From: Ancylostoma caninum
Taxonomy: Eukaryota; Nematoda; Chromadorea; Rhabditida; Ancylostomatidae
Assembly (NCBI GenBank): GCA_037903475.1
Contig: JBAJFG010000041.1
Coordinates: forward strand, 992,001 to 1,056,000
Length of the DNA stretch: 64,000 nucleotides
Reading direction: 5' to 3'
This document shows, one piece after another, positions 34,298-47,111 of the stretch (positions are counted from its first letter, which is position 1; the number at the start of each line of letters is the position of its first letter). The notes below the pieces were generated by a model. That model did no database searches. It saw only the letters and a program-made list of their open reading frames with translations, and had not been told where the DNA came from. Both the position numbers and the translations under genes were made by a program.

Positions 34298-37200
34298 AAT
34301 ATTTCGTTTTTTTTGTAGTGGCTTTCTTTGCTTCAGCTTCTCAGAAATATTCGAATAGAGAAAACTAAGAGAAGACCGTCAGCAGTGTCCTGCTGCTCCA
34401 ATATCCTCTAACCAATGTATTATATTTGTAGGTCAATTTGCAACAACATTTATACTGTTCCGTGCAGTTTATAGTGCAGGGATCAAGTCCATTTTCCTTG
34501 TTCGCTCCGGAGTCCCCTGTCAAGGTTTACGTGGTTTTGAATTGTTTATCCTAGTCAATTGCGGTGTAATCAGAGAGAGTGGTAGTAGTTTGAAATAAAC
34601 AAACGACCATAAGTGCAGCTGTTACGCAGCAGGAAAGTAGTGGAGTTCAACAAAATAGCTTGTGTTGTCTCGTAATGAAAACAGCGAGCCCACGGGTGAG
34701 GACTAACTGTATGAGGCCTCTGGATGAGCACAAAGAGAGCCACTATTCTGGCGGCAACAAAAGGATAAGTACTACTAGGTCGTCAAGTATGGAATGTTCG
34801 ATTTTATGAGCGGTTAGTTTGACAGCCTCTATCTTCGAAGATTTACTAGATCTCTTCTCATCTTTACCTTGATTATGAAGGTACATCCTCTTCCTTTCAA
34901 AGCCACTTTCTGGGTTTTTGATGTGTTTCCGAATCTTTGTTTGAAAGCACTTTTTGTAGAACTGCTCAAGGACGAAAAATCGTGTCGTTTTGGAGCACAG
35001 GTTCTATTTTCCAGCCATTAAAGCTGGGAAGGCTGGGAACATCAGGATAGTGTTAAGAAACATTTGGCTGGTAAATAAACTGAACAGCATTTGCTTGGGA
35101 AGTTCCGCTCAGGTGATATGAAGCTCCAAAGTGAGCCTTATGATTAACCTGGATATCGATGAACTGGAAGCTGCAGCCGAAGCATATAGGAGACAAACTA
35201 GGTTAGCGTAAGCAGCAAGGTGTGCTCTTCATAATCCATTAATATTTAGGTACTCAAGGCAATATGACCATTAAAAGTGGTTCCGTAAACGAATTTTTCC
35301 CAGTTTGACTCTCAAAAATGGGTGCTAATTTTTGACCATTTTTCACAAATCCAAGCTGCTTAAGCCAGAGGAGCAGGGGTGAGGACCCACCTGCCACTCA
35401 CTGTACTCGGCAAACCTCGCTCTATTAGACCACAACCCTTTCCAGCGATTAGCTCACTTTCTGCCGGAGAAAATTTTCAATTTTCAACATGATGTTGGAA
35501 ACGCTCTTCGCAATTTGATTGCTACTAACTTTCGACGTTTCCAAGCTGTTGGCGCAACCAATCAGCGTTTAAAATGGCAAGACTGTGGGGATAGTACAAA
35601 AGCAAATTCGGATATCTTATACTGCATCTTGCTCTTGAAACAAAACTCGAATTCTTCTCATTCAAAATCGGACATTTCATACTTGATGACCTAATAGTTT
35701 ATTTGTTACTTTTTCAGCTTCGCCAAGGCGACCAAGTTGGACTTTCTAGGAAAACTCGGCCAGGTGATCTTGATCTCAAGGAACTCTCCAAGTCTGAACA
35801 GGATTTCCGGATGTCCCAAACAATTTAATCAAGATGGGCAATCTACTTTGACAATTTTTAAGGAAAACATAACTCAGAAAATTAATCCGGACACTTTGGG
35901 CAAGCTAGAAAATGGCGCTTCAGAAACAATACCACAACGGATGAAAAAAGAAGAAATTGAGGTCTATCATGTAACATCATACATCTTGTTATGAATTGCT
36001 GGACCCCCATGTATCATTTCCTCGCGAGTCAAAGGGTTTTTGCTTAGTGGTGACATTACCCGAATGAAATGTCAGTACAATATTGCACCGTGGGTGCATG
36101 CACACAATTCAAATGCTATGTCCATTAACGTTCGTTGTCTCAGAAAGGACAAGAATGCTCTCCTCATGCTTTGAAGAAAAGGAAGTAAAATGAAGAGCAA
36201 TTAGAACGGCGATCATTGAGTAGGAAGCGAGAACTCTGAAACAAAGTACACAACACTCTTTTCATATGTTAATCAGCACCCGATGAGAGCTTCTTATTTA
36301 GTGTTTGTTTAGCAAGCCTTCGGCGCTTAGCGCCTTCTTCAGACATCAATGCTATCAGCTGCAACACTTGCAAACATATAAAATTCAACAGTTATTCACA
36401 CACGAGACGAACTGATCGCTGAGGAAAAAGGTGAAGAGTAAGCATACAGTACACATTGTGACAAACAAGTTGGACAATGACATGAAACAACTACAACATC
36501 CATGCCAGTGGAGCAGTCGTTTTCAAGCAATAAGTTTCAGAGCAGTAGCCAGCTCCTCCGTAGTACTGCTAATCTCCTGATGGTGACACTTTACTTTTCA
36601 AGCCTCTATGATCTTCCTTTCGACCGAGTGCTCGGGATGGCGGTGCAACACTGTGCCTCGAGGAATGGAGTGGATTTTCGAGTGTGCACCGTTGTGCGGT
36701 GTTTAAAGAAGCTGTTAGTAGGGTGTGACTGTGGGAAGGGTCGACGATGATCATCTGCCTTTGATAGTTCCATAGATTAGTAGCTAACATAATATGGGAA
36801 GAGGCATTTTTGACATTGCAGAACACATTTCTTGACCGAAATTCGCGTATGGAGCATATGCCAGATCAGTCACGCGTTAGACGCTTGTGATCATTCGTAC
36901 AGGATTTCTCGTGACGAATGGTATTACCATGAATGCAGATGATGTGAGACTGCCGCAAGGCCACGAGCGCGTGCGCCTTACCTGCGTATGGAGCGTTTGA
37001 AACGCATATCTGAGTTCATCCATCATATGTGTAGGCGCATGTGCTGAGAATGCACGTCCTTTGTATAAACCTCGCTTATGTTTTAAGACTTCAGAGGGCG
37101 TTGTTAGCTAAGCATGGGCACAACCTCAAACCTGGCAGCCGAATAAAATCAAACCTCAATTACCTTGATTTTGATCAAAAATTTTTCAATGAGCGAAGAT

Positions 37201-37615
37201 GCGGAAGGATTTCTAGAATATCGGCTTCACATGAAGCTGCTATCGTATTTATAATTTGTTCTTGTAGAGCCTCTATGTTTGAATTGATAAATATAATATG
37301 TTAGACGTTGAGTTGCTTAGGTTACCTACACATTTTGTTCAGTTTCCAGCAGATCAATAGACCAACGTATCAGTACTTAGAACTTCCGTGAGGCACAACT
37401 CTGATAGCTGTCTTCCATGCAATTTCGTCATGGTTCCTGATGGAAAGTGCTCACAATGCCCTCCAATAACGACTAAATGGCTTTGGAATAGGAGACATAA
37501 GCCAAACTCATTTAGTTGTACTTAAACTCGCTAGAGCTGATTACCTCGGCAGTGGGCGGAGCATGGCGTTAAGCGCGCTAGCAGATTATCAGCTGTCCGT
37601 CGAACGCTCCAGAAG
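34298..37615. other. Non-coding stretch with repeat fragments
   Basis: No confident gene. At about 35420-35450 the complement has a tRNA-like A-box (GTGGTCTAATAGAGCG). At about 35155-35200 a short open segment (DIDELEAAAEAYRRQ) ends at a possible donor, and TTTTTCAG at about 35719 precedes a segment in compatible phase (FAKATKLDFLGKLGQ). This could be two exons of an unrecognised gene, but the evidence is thin. At 36310-36355 the complement reads GTCTGAAGAAGGCGCTAAGC, a retroelement-tail-like motif. Confidence 0.4.
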
Positions 37616-37695
37616 CAGGTACGTTTGGCTGTTATGAGAGTCTGTTCCACACCAGTTTAATTGGGGCAAGTACCGAGCAGAACAACGCTTCAGAC
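37540..37695 (+). promoter_or_regulatory. Upstream region and 5' UTR intron of the Str-type gene
   Basis: GGGCGGAGC lies about 140 bases before the start codon. AGCAGGTACGTTTGG (donor at 37619) and CGCTTCAG (ending at 37693) could bound a 75-base 5' UTR intron, with the ATG two bases after the acceptor. The paralogous exon at 56465 has the same layout (GGGCGGAGC, then GGCAGGTATGTTTG, then an acceptor before the ATG), which supports this being a conserved control and leader region. Confidence 0.5.
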
Positions 37696-40600
37696 ATGAC
37701 TACTGCCTACTACGTGACCACCGCAGCTATCAGTGCTCTTTCAATTTTGGCGAATTTTCTGCTCGTCTACATATTCGTTAGTTGTCCATCGAGAAGTATG
37801 AGTTCACACAAATACTTTTTCTTCTTCACTGCCACGCAAGATCTTCTGTTCTCGATTTGTTTCCTGCTGATGTCGCCGGTAAGTAGTGTTATTACTCCCA
37901 CCATAGGTTCAAATCCCATGCAAAAAAAGTGGTTCTCGGATACTTCTTTCGGCAGATTAGAGCATACTGATCGGGTTACACGCACGGGGTCCAACAAAAA
38001 ACTTTATGCTGCCATGCCACCTATTTTCCTGACGCCACGGGATATTTAGCTAGTTATGAGTAGTTGAGCTGCTCTCTTGGAACAGAAAAAAAACACACAA
38101 AAAAAAATGAAGCAAATGGGATGTTCACCATAGAGACATGACACGAAAAAAACCATATTGCGAGTCTTAAAAACTGATTGATGTAGATCATCACAATATT
38201 TCAAAATTTGAATGTTCTGAATGAGAAAAGGAATTATAGAGATTAATACCAAGTGAAAAGGAAGTAAAGGGAGGAAAGCTCAGCAAAAAATCGTAAGACT
38301 GTCACTTGAAATCATCGCCAAATCAGCTAGCAGTTGCCATTTTTTGCGCTTCAAGGTTGATTGAGTTCATTGATAGCATGAGAACTCGCAAAACTTACCG
38401 CCTAGTGATCCTACTAATACAAGTACTACCTGTTATTCCTTGCAATAGAAGAGGTTCTAACTGGTGCTGTTATTGCGAAGTTGACCCCACGTTCGGATCA
38501 TGATCGAATTAAGATCTAAGAAAATAAAATTTCAGTGGGTGCTGCATTCAAGGACAATTTTTGAGTTTTGACAAATGTTTCCGAAAATTTCTTAATGACA
38601 ACGGAATGTTCGACATACTGTCCTGGCAGACTGGTTCATCATTTTGCGTATGGATAATAAGATCCTCCCACTTCTCTGCTTCCTCATATCTGCTAGGCTC
38701 TCAGAACGTAATCCGCGCCGCAACCGCACCGCACGCAGGTGCTGTTCTGCGATGTCGCGCGCGACATGGTAGATTTGTTGAGCCCGAGCTAGTCTTTCAA
38801 AATTCACGCATTCAATGAGGACAGCGTACAAGTTCCGGCTGTTTATCGCGCTGCAATAGCATTTTTCTCTCCCAATCAAGTTATAGAAAACTCGTCCATT
38901 CCGCCGCAGCAAAGCTCGCACCTTTGACAGCTGCGTTTACATAATTTGACCAATCACAGCCCAGCAGCGTAACTATTATTGCATAGCCCTGAGATCTATG
39001 TGTGATAGCACCAATGGTCATAATACATTACTGTTTGTATGTTATTCAACAGGAAGATTCACTCTATCACTTTGAATCATTCACAAAATTTGCGGACCCT
39101 AGGCTTGGTTTTTTCATAACCTCAACTGAACCATATAAAGGTCGAAGCAGAGAAGGATCAAAAGCGCTGTAAAACAGAGGGGGAGCTCATTCGAGCAAAA
39201 GTTATAACCAACATGTAGACTCAGCTTGATAGGAACAGGTGATAGCAATAAAAAAGCGAATCCGCGTGTCTTACCTCTACTTCTAGCCATATGTTTTTAA
39301 TTGACTAGCGCCCCTTCGGGACGCTAGAAAGTGGGGTGGGGCAGCCACTTGAGGTATGTGCAAAGGCTTCACACGTGTGAAAAGCTTGGAAATCAACAAA
39401 AAAGCAAAACTAATCATCAGCTGAGCTCAAATACGAAATTCTCCTTATGGGTTGCGCATACTCTACGGGTCTGGCCGCCTCACCAACATTGACCTTCGAG
39501 TCTTCTCCCCATCCTAGCCTTGCTTGCAGATTCTTAATCCCGCACCTACATGTAAAGCTAATTTCCGATGCACTGATAATAACTACTCCTTTTTATCACA
39601 TTTCCTACATGCCTATGGACCCGTTATGAACAGCCAACAGAGAGGAAGAAGAGATGGTCGACCGAGACACGAATGAGCGCGTAGTGTGCCCCTACTCCAC
39701 CGTCAGACGCGCATCTTGGCGTTTTCCTCACTATTGAGCCACGGCGAACCCATTCTCCACCAGTGCACCCGTATCCTGGCGCTTATCCCACTGTTGGGCC
39801 AGGGCAGACCCAATCTCCATCGATCTCCATCCATCCGTGGACCCGTATTCTGGCGTTCCCCCCACTACTGGGCCACGGCGGGCCCTTTCTCCATCGATGG
39901 ACCCGTACCGTACCGTTTTCCCAGTGTTGGGCCATGGCGGACCCCTTATCCATCGACGGACCCGTATCCTGCCGTGTTTCCATATTGGGCTACGGCGGAC
40001 TCTTTCTCGATCGGTGGACACCTATCATGATGTTTTAAGATGCGCAAGGAGCATATCCCAAGTGAGGGCACCGAATAAATCCTTCGATACATCCTCCATG
40101 GTACGCACACTTCTTCTCGAAGTGGTTATCGTCCGCTGTTCCAAAGTTGAGTGAAGTCAACAACGAAGCTCCAGCAGAGGGGCGACCCTGCTCCGTACAT
40201 TGCTGCTACGCATCGTCAAATCGTTGTAAACACTGTCTCGCCTGGAGGGCTCGAGACCGCTAGAGTGGGTCCCGCCGCGAAATCCCGAATCACCCGACTT
40301 CCACTACGTCTATGCACCTATGACGAAACATCGGCCGAATGCCCTGTCAGCTTCGCATCCTCGCGAGCCACAGTCTATAACTGAGTCTCACGGGGAGCGC
40401 ATGCGATCACGTGCTAGTCCCCCTACGTCTGCGCTCTAGAAAATTTTGTTGCACTACCATGATTTATATAAGAGGATAACGTTGACACGCTGAAGTGGTC
40501 GAGCTAAAGGTGTCTCCCACCTCGATTTTCATACTGAAGATTCCTTGGCCTACCCGACACGTCGATGCTAACAATGAACATCAAGCGCAACCAAAGTAAG

Positions 40601-43359
40601 GAGAACTCAGTTTTGGAAAGAGTTAGGGTGCCCACTTCTTGGAGACGGTGGCCGGATCGCTCCTGGCTGTGTTGGCTGTCCGCTACAGTTGAGGTCTCAG
40701 CCTACGCGTCTCGTTCCGCCCGATGGATGAAATCAACAGTGATACCAGGATTTACACTTCTTTACGTCCTAGAAAACTTGTGCAGACCTCTTTTGGAAAA
40801 CCTAATTAGTGTCAATTTTGAAACATTCTATGTACATCATCAGTGTTTCGAGAAATTTTGATAGCTCAAGCACGAAAACGAGGTGGGAAATTGCCTTCAA
40901 GGTTTTACAAGCGTTTCTCCAGCTAGCCATTAAGTTGTTGCGAAACGATTTAGGCACTGTAGCCCGCAAACAATTTCCGATTCTCTTCTTTTTTTATCGA
41001 AAAGATTTGTCAAGTGTCCCACTCATTTCCCCACAAGTTATTACTTTAGAATATTGGAGGAACTCGCGTTATGATAATGAATATGGATCTTTTGGTTATG
41101 TCTGACAGTAACTAATAAGTAAGGGAAATTGTTTCATTTCCGCGTCTGAAATTTTTTGGCCGAAGAAAAAACTCGCAAAACTTGGCTGATTCTGTTTCTA
41201 CAATGGAATGTGAAGAATGTTTTTTATTGTATCATGATTGAAGAATCATGCAGCGTCGCTTACATCAGTTAAAAGTCAGCGTGCGCAAAGAATTTTCCCC
41301 GCGTAGCATAGAAAACCTTTTTTTTTCAAAAATATTTCAGTTGTTTCCAGAAAGGCTTGCTGTAGAAGCCAAGGAAATAAAAGTACACTGCAAATGTCTT
41401 TAATATTCTGTTATTTATCAGCATGAGTGATTAATTGCGCAGATTTTCCGGTAAAAGGGCAAATCTACGTAATCAGCGCCTCGAACTCTTGAAAGATGGC
41501 GGAAATTCTCGGCAATATTTCTCAAAAATTGTTCTTCGAATCATCTGTTCTTGTGACTGATGTTAAGAACTGCCTGTTATAAAATACGGAGAATACAAAA
41601 TAGATATCTCATTCATGGAACTTCCGGTTGAACATCCGTATTCATCCACAAACCGTTGAACGGTTATTGGGGAATTTGTAGTGGATGTACGCGTCAAATG
41701 AGCTCAAATGTTCGCGAAGACTTTCCATAAATACCTGTCAGCTCGGCGTGAATATCAAGAAGGGCAATTTGTAGTTTGTGCGTGCTTCATGTCGTCACTT
41801 CAGACGCACATACGTATTTATTTGGGGAGGATTTTTCACCAAGAAGACCAATCAGCGCGGCATACAGTCGTTGTCAAGAAGTGGACCGATTGCGCATGTG
41901 GTTTCTTATGTTCGCGGCAACAGAATAGCCTTCTCGACCCTCTCATTGGGACATGCTTTCTACCAGGGATGAGCGAATGCCAGATTTCCACGACCCGGAT
42001 AAGGGTGCGGATAACGGATGGGCCATAAATGACCGGATAACGGATAACGGATAACTGATCCAGACTCTACAAAACCGTTATTGCACACCTGAAAACGAGG
42101 CCGCGGCGCGCCATCTACGCGGCGCGGCAGACCAGCTAGGTGTTCTGCTTGATGAGTATTGCCGGGATTGTCCTTTTATACAAAAAGAAGTGAACGTGTA
42201 ATAGGATGCCCACGCATAAAGAGTTCCATTGTCCCATAGGCAAAATTGCAAAAACTCTGAACAATGTGAGTCAAAGAATGCTTTTTAGATGGCTCTCACC
42301 CGTGAATACACTTTCCTATTTCTTTGCACTGGACCTTTACGACTGTGGGTCGGTGGCATGATTTTTATGGCGTTGTTTTGTTTCACCACAATAACGACTA
42401 TATTATTTGCTACTAATAATTTTGTTTACAGATATATTCAATTATGCAAGTAAGTGTCACATATTAAAGTCTCTTGGTTTCCTGAACATGATTTCATGTA
42501 CTTCTAAGGACCCAACTGCTTCACAACTACTCAACTCATACGCTTTTGTCAATCGGTGGAGCGTTAAACATTGCAATTTCTGCAAATTGGATGGCGATGA
42601 TCTATTTCTGTTTATGGCCAAGTGATGTATTCCTGCGTATAAGCGACGAGGTCTGGCAGAATAAAAGTTTACTAACTGCCAGAAATTCTTACATTGGGAT
42701 ATCAAATCGAGTAAGTTCAGTGTTTTTAGAATTTTTCCAGACATTGCACATGTGTTTTGCCAAATTATTCTGAAGAATTATTCCCCGAAATGTAATCCTC
42801 TTCCAACAACCATGCTATGTTTAGGACGGTACTGATCCCATCAAGCTGGGAATACTCATTGAGTCATTGGTTCTTCTTATTTCTTTGGCCCAAGTAAACC
42901 CTTATTGCGCTATGGAAATTCACAAGTGTTTGAAGATCAACTCACTCAGCGAGCAAACTAAAAAATTGCATCGACAAATGCTTAAATTACTATCAGTACA
43001 GGTATCCTCATTTTGGTTATTTTTACTCGTCGAAAGCGTGGCCTTTTTGTTATTTTTTCCTCTTTCGAGTTTTAAATATTTTCTCTATCCAGACGGCTTG
43101 CCCCACGTTACTCATGCACTTCCCACTTGGCTCGATGTACCTGCTATTTTTTGCTGGCTTCGAGAGTCCGACATTTTTGACGTATACTATTGGTATTCTT
43201 ATGGCGACATTTCCTCTATCCGTCCCAGTCACTATAATACTATTTATGAAAGAGTATCGCCGCTACTTCTTATTCAAATTAGGACTTGGGAAAGCAATGT
43301 CACCTTCAACCGTAGTTACTGTCACTGCTACTAAGTCTAACATAGTCGTCCCAAGATAA
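37696..43359 (+). CDS. Str-superfamily chemoreceptor (seven-transmembrane GPCR), complete
   Basis: Five coding exons with agreeing phases: 37696-37878, 42289-42449, 42509-42710, 42825-43001, 43093-43359 (TAA), giving about 329 residues, typical for nematode Str-type receptors. Landmarks: TM1 and TM2 in the first exon (ANFLLVYIFVSCPSRSMSSHKY); FVYRYIQLC after TM3, the family's YRY mark; SEQTKKLHRQMLKLLSVQTACP leading into TM6, matching the TKxLxxQ...QTxxP pattern; and PLSVPVTIILFMKEYRRY at the end of TM7, equivalent to the usual DPLxxxFFIKDYR but with Val in place of the usual Asp. Members of this superfamily (str, srj, srh, srd) are odorant or pheromone receptors; I cannot assign the exact class. 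The joining of exon 1 to exon 2 across a 4.4-kb intron is inferred from phase and family order; the loop between TM2 and TM3 looks short, so one small exon could be missing. Confidence 0.8.
39700..40025. repeat. About 60-base minisatellite, roughly 5 copies
   Basis: Unit of the form CGTATCCTGGCGTTTTCCCC, then ACTGTTGGGCCACGGCGGAC, then CCxTTCTCCATCGATGGACC. Repeats start near 39714, 39774, 39851, 39911 and 39968; the third is longer because of a CGATCTCCATCCATC insertion. Unit length is a multiple of three, so several frames stay open on both strands, giving peptides such as SIDGPVxxxF that are not evidence of a gene. It lies in the first intron of the Str-type gene. Confidence 0.88.
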
Positions 43360-43765
43360 ATGTTTCTTCCATGTAGTAAAGTTCTACAGAGTTCAATTCA
43401 GAAATTGCCAGCAAGGTTCATTGTCGGATAAACGATAACAAAGGCAGCTCAATTGGCCAATTTGGTCAGAAAAAACTGATTGAAACCGCGGTACCCGGAA
43501 AACTACGATAATGTAACTAAAGGAGTTTTCTTCATGTTGTACTTGGTCATGGGATTCTATCAAAAACTCTCGCACTTTCAAAAAAGTTCCGTCTAGTGTT
43601 TTCTATGCGAAAAAAGATTAAGATTTGCACATCCAGCTGCTGCTCCCGGGATCACCGACATTCACCGATTCCAAAAGGTCATTTTTTCCGCAAAGACCTC
43701 ACCTGCAGCGATCCGGCTAACAGGAGATTTTTTGTACTAAAACTAGCGTTTCACTATATTTTCTA
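43360..43765. other. 3' flank of the Str-type gene
   Basis: No gene or recognised repeat. Confidence 0.4.
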
Positions 43766-44200
43766 ATGTTAAAGAAGGAAACACCGATAAGCAGAAATAT
43801 TGTAGTATCGAGAACCACATACCCCTTGGATCTATGGCAATCACATGCTGACTCCTTCTTTGTAGACGGCTACTGCAAAGTTAAGGGTACCAAGTATCCA
43901 ATTGCTCATGTTGGAGACTTTCCTGAACTTCGAGGTTTTGAGCTGAATAGAAGAGATATGCAATGGTGAGGTAATTTCAAATAAGCAAGAAAAATACAGG
44001 AAACTAACGCCGTCGCTACACTTTCTCCTTAGGTGGAGCTCGGGCTTCGGCCGCTCGAGCTATTACAACGCTAGTTTTGGTACGTATCAAATGGATGACA
44101 GAGGTGTCAAAGCCCTAGATGTAGCACCCAGAATCGAATCAGTGTGTCCGTGGCCGCAGCCATTGAAACCGTTATATTTCTCGAGGAGCATGGCAGCAGA
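43766..44200 (+). CDS. Unrecognised two-exon coding segment
   Basis: An open segment ending QWW across an intron: the first part (43766 to about 43967, containing YPLDLWQSHADSFFVDGYC and HVGDFPELRGFELNRRDMQ) stops at CAATG|GTGAGG, and the second starts after CTCCTTAG at about 44033 (SSGFGRSSYYNASFGTYQ, APRIESVCPWPQPLKPLYF) and ends at GAAAG|GTAACC near 44200. Composition rich in Trp, Tyr, Asp and Gly strongly suggests real protein. A further hydrophobic open segment at about 44263-44370 (VHHFLLTALLYIFLYFDPLA) may be a membrane exon, but the phase does not join simply. No family is recognised and neither start nor end was found; it may be a partial or decayed gene. Confidence 0.4.
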
Positions 44201-44829
44201 AAGGTAACCTGGATGAAAAGGAGCGGTATCAGTTTGATCCCCTATCCTATGGGCCATCGCCTGTGGCGCTTGATCTTCACAGATATGTGACGGTTCACCA
44301 TTTTCTACTCACTGCTCTTCTATACATATTTCTGTACTTTGATCCGCTAGCCTTGGCGGACAAGGAAGGTAAGCGAGAAGTGCGGGGCGAGGGTGACAAA
44401 AAGTGGATTCTCCTTTACGTCCGGAACCATCACAATAAGAATACTGATTATAACATAGAAAAAAATAGTAATAATTATGCCTCTATTCTATTCTATAGGA
44501 CATGTTTGAGTAAGAAAGAAGATCAAAATACTAGGCTTCCTGTAAGTGTTGACACTAGTTTAAAGAACGATTTGTTCACATTTATTCATCACACTTTTTG
44601 AGTTTTACAATGTGACACTTCAGAAGCAGGTACATACATAGAATAAGTAGGTATATAGTCATGAGGACTTAGTGGAATACATAGGCTTAAGAACACGCAA
44701 GGACACTCGCTCCTGTCACCATACCATAACGACTCGCACTGACGGGGTTGGTCACTTGCGTTGCTGAAATCATTCAAATCTGACCATAGCTCTGGGATCC
44801 GGTTATCGTGAAGGAGCAATCGTAGGCTT

Positions 44830-45260
44830 CATCCTCTGCTAATTCCTCCCCGTTAGCGTCGACCAACACAAATAAGAAACAGGTTGAGTTAATCTAAATA
44901 TCAGTATCCTGAAGCTCAGCTCGCAGATAAAGTGTAGCGATAAGCATAATAATTATAGCACTATAATATATAGCGATAATCTTGATAGTTCAATCCCATT
45001 CCAAAAAAGAGATGCAAGAGTCCACTCGGGAGCAGTCAATGTCAGCAGGCACTCCGATATGATCCTTGATTACTGGAAGGAAGTTATGGTGATTGGGACA
45101 CTGAGAACATCGATCAGCTTGATACACCCGGAATTGCATTGGAAACGTGGCAGTGCAGGATCCACTAGCTGGAAACATGAGCTCGCCCCATGCGCAAAAA
45201 GTCATCTGAAGAACTTTTTCGTGAAACGATGGCCTTTGAGCCTGCCTCTCGCACTCCAAA
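44830..45260 (-). CDS. Possible Cys-rich extracellular-type exons, unrecognised
   Basis: The minus strand at 44990-45259 reads FCAWGELMF, SGSCTATFPMQFRVYQADRC, CPNHHNF and DIDCSRVDSCISF, with a regular spread of Cys. Further along the same strand a frame at about 44800-44890 (VDANGEELAEDEAYDC, ending SYGQI and a stop) could be a C-terminal exon. Junctions do not resolve by eye and no family is recognised. Confidence is low. Confidence 0.25.
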
Positions 45261-45354
45261 CATTCGCTCGCTCCTCATCTCTTCGTCTTTTCGTCGAAGC
45301 AGTCGGTTCGATGTTGCGCTGAACTCGTAGTTAAACTCGAGTCCTACATGAGAG

Positions 45355-46170
45355 TTGAAGAAGTGAAAATCTCGGATGGTGAAAATGGAGTAAATCCGTT
45401 TGGCAAATAATTGGGAAGAAATTTGCAGATATCACAAAAACTTTCCTTCTATGAGTTTTAGTTGAGGAAATTTCCCACTTTAGTACGGAATCTGGCTCTA
45501 CGAAGTTCGCTCGTTTTCCCGCAATTTAGATAGGAAATCGATGGGAAATTCGCCAAATTCCCCCTCGATTTCCCATCGAGCTCCCAAAAACATATGAAGG
45601 TTTAGAAAATTGAAACTCTGGCGGAAGATAAAGCTGATCGTCCTCTATGGACAAGAAGAAAAGCATTTGCTGATTTTGAGTCAGAGAACCTCAGTACGAG
45701 GTCGAAATAACCCTAGATTTCCACAAACTGTCGTCCCCTGTAAGCAAATTCTCGCATGGATAATCGATCGATTTCGCTTCGCTCTCTTCATTTTCAAACC
45801 TTAAATCCTCTCTACTCCACACTTAATCCTAAAGCGGTTCCAACCCGTGCAAAAATTCTTTGGAGGCGCCGGGAATCGAACCCGTGGGCGCGCCAATGCT
45901 AACGCTGAAACCGCTTCCTCACTGCCAACCAGTCCTGCTTTGACACGTAATGACATGATCGTTCCTGCTGGCAGTCTGGTCCGATCGATTAAGAAAGGAT
46001 GTATATTGACTTCATGGTCGCTTTAGTTCCAATTCCAATTTTGGGTTTTGAATATGTTTCTTTTGTGTCTTTTTCCCTGAAACTGTTCATTGTACAGAAA
46101 AAAAACATGCGGGAGCAGAAGGGAGGGGGGGGGGGGTGGTGAAAAGGTGGGGGTTGGACGAGGGAATAGG
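45355..46170. repeat. Interspersed repeat family R2, copy A, with tRNA-like segment
   Basis: This block is the inverse of 52860-53580. Shared landmarks include GGTGAAAATGGAGTAAATC, TTTCCCGCAATTTAGATAGG, CGATGGGAAATTCGCCAAAT, a tRNA-like segment (45864-45930), AAGAAAGGATGTATATTGAC and a G-run near 46125. CCATCGAGCTCxCAAAAACA followed by ATATG is found again in the same orientation at about 53735. It appears to be a tRNA-derived composite retroposon. Confidence 0.7.
45864..45930 (-). repeat. tRNA-like SINE head, copy A
   Basis: Read on the minus strand: GTTGGCAGTGAGGAAGCGG (A-box region), then GCGCCCACGGGTTCGATTCC (B-box) closing with CGGCGCC. This is a good tRNA promoter arrangement but not a clean cloverleaf. 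The related plus-strand copy at 53041-53110 has the same order. Confidence 0.6.
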
Positions 46171-47111
46171 GGGAGGTCGTATTGAGGGTCGGTTTTTCCT
46201 ATCGTCATGCTTGACCCTGAGTACCATACTCGCGTAACATTGATCAACATTACAAGCTGGCGTCAGAGAGTGCAGCAATGAGCTCTGTACCACATGCACA
46301 TTCCCACTTGCTACCTTTTCGATAATTTAATAACTATCATGTACAAGTTGTCGTTTAGAATGGGATCAGCGAACACTCATAAGTAATCACTCCAGCGGAC
46401 TTTCATCCCGCTTCCGTAACCAGTAATTCCTCAGAGAACTGTACTGAGTCCTTTCCTTCATGTTTTTCAAATGTTTTTGTGAACGAAGATACCCAAGATC
46501 TTCGTATCTTCGTATGTTTTTTGCTCATGTTTTTTTTCTGTGAACCGCACTGAATTAGGCTAATGGCAAGAAGCTATTCAATGATTTCTGTCATAATATC
46601 AGGAGCTGATAGACTACCGTGCTGATTGGAAGATGAGGTCAATGTCCAGGGAGTGGTGATTTCTGCCTTGTCTGAGAGAAGAATGAGATTCCATTGTCGT
46701 TCTAATTTGCTTTAATGAAGTTGAAATAATCTATTAAACGAAGCGCAGTAAAGGGGCTAGAGCGGCTAGACATATTGTTCCGTTAACGAGGCGGCACTCA
46801 TAGGCATCGGTAATCCTGTTACATCAAGGGATGAATTGAATTACGCAAATTATCTGCTCGTACATTTTTTCCGTCTCAAACTCGATGGACAAATTCATGA
46901 CCCATTTCGTGAGTATGTTTTCATAAGCCACTTCCACCGCCACAGCGCGTAACTTTAAAATCGAAGTCTTTCTTGCGCCTGCACAGCCTTGAGAAAACTT
47001 TTTGGTTACGGGCTAGTAAAAGCTGTATTGCCTTGCGAATGGTCTCTGTCCCAAATCCGCAATAAGGTTTCCTGATATGGATTTTTTATGCATGGCGCCT
47101 TACGACTAACA
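46171..47111. other. Non-coding stretch
   Basis: No gene or well-defined repeat was recognised. ATCTTCGTATCTTCGTATG near 46498 is a short local duplication. Confidence 0.4.

Noticed and set aside
35155..35995. Two-exon gene with DIDELEAAAEAYRRQ and FAKATKLDFLGKLGQ
   Set aside because: Phases are compatible but both segments are short, have no family match and no other exons; recorded only as a possibility.
39686..40154. Several overlapping 90-114-codon frames on both strands
   Set aside because: They arise because the minisatellite unit is a multiple of three without stops; there is no signal peptide or splice context.
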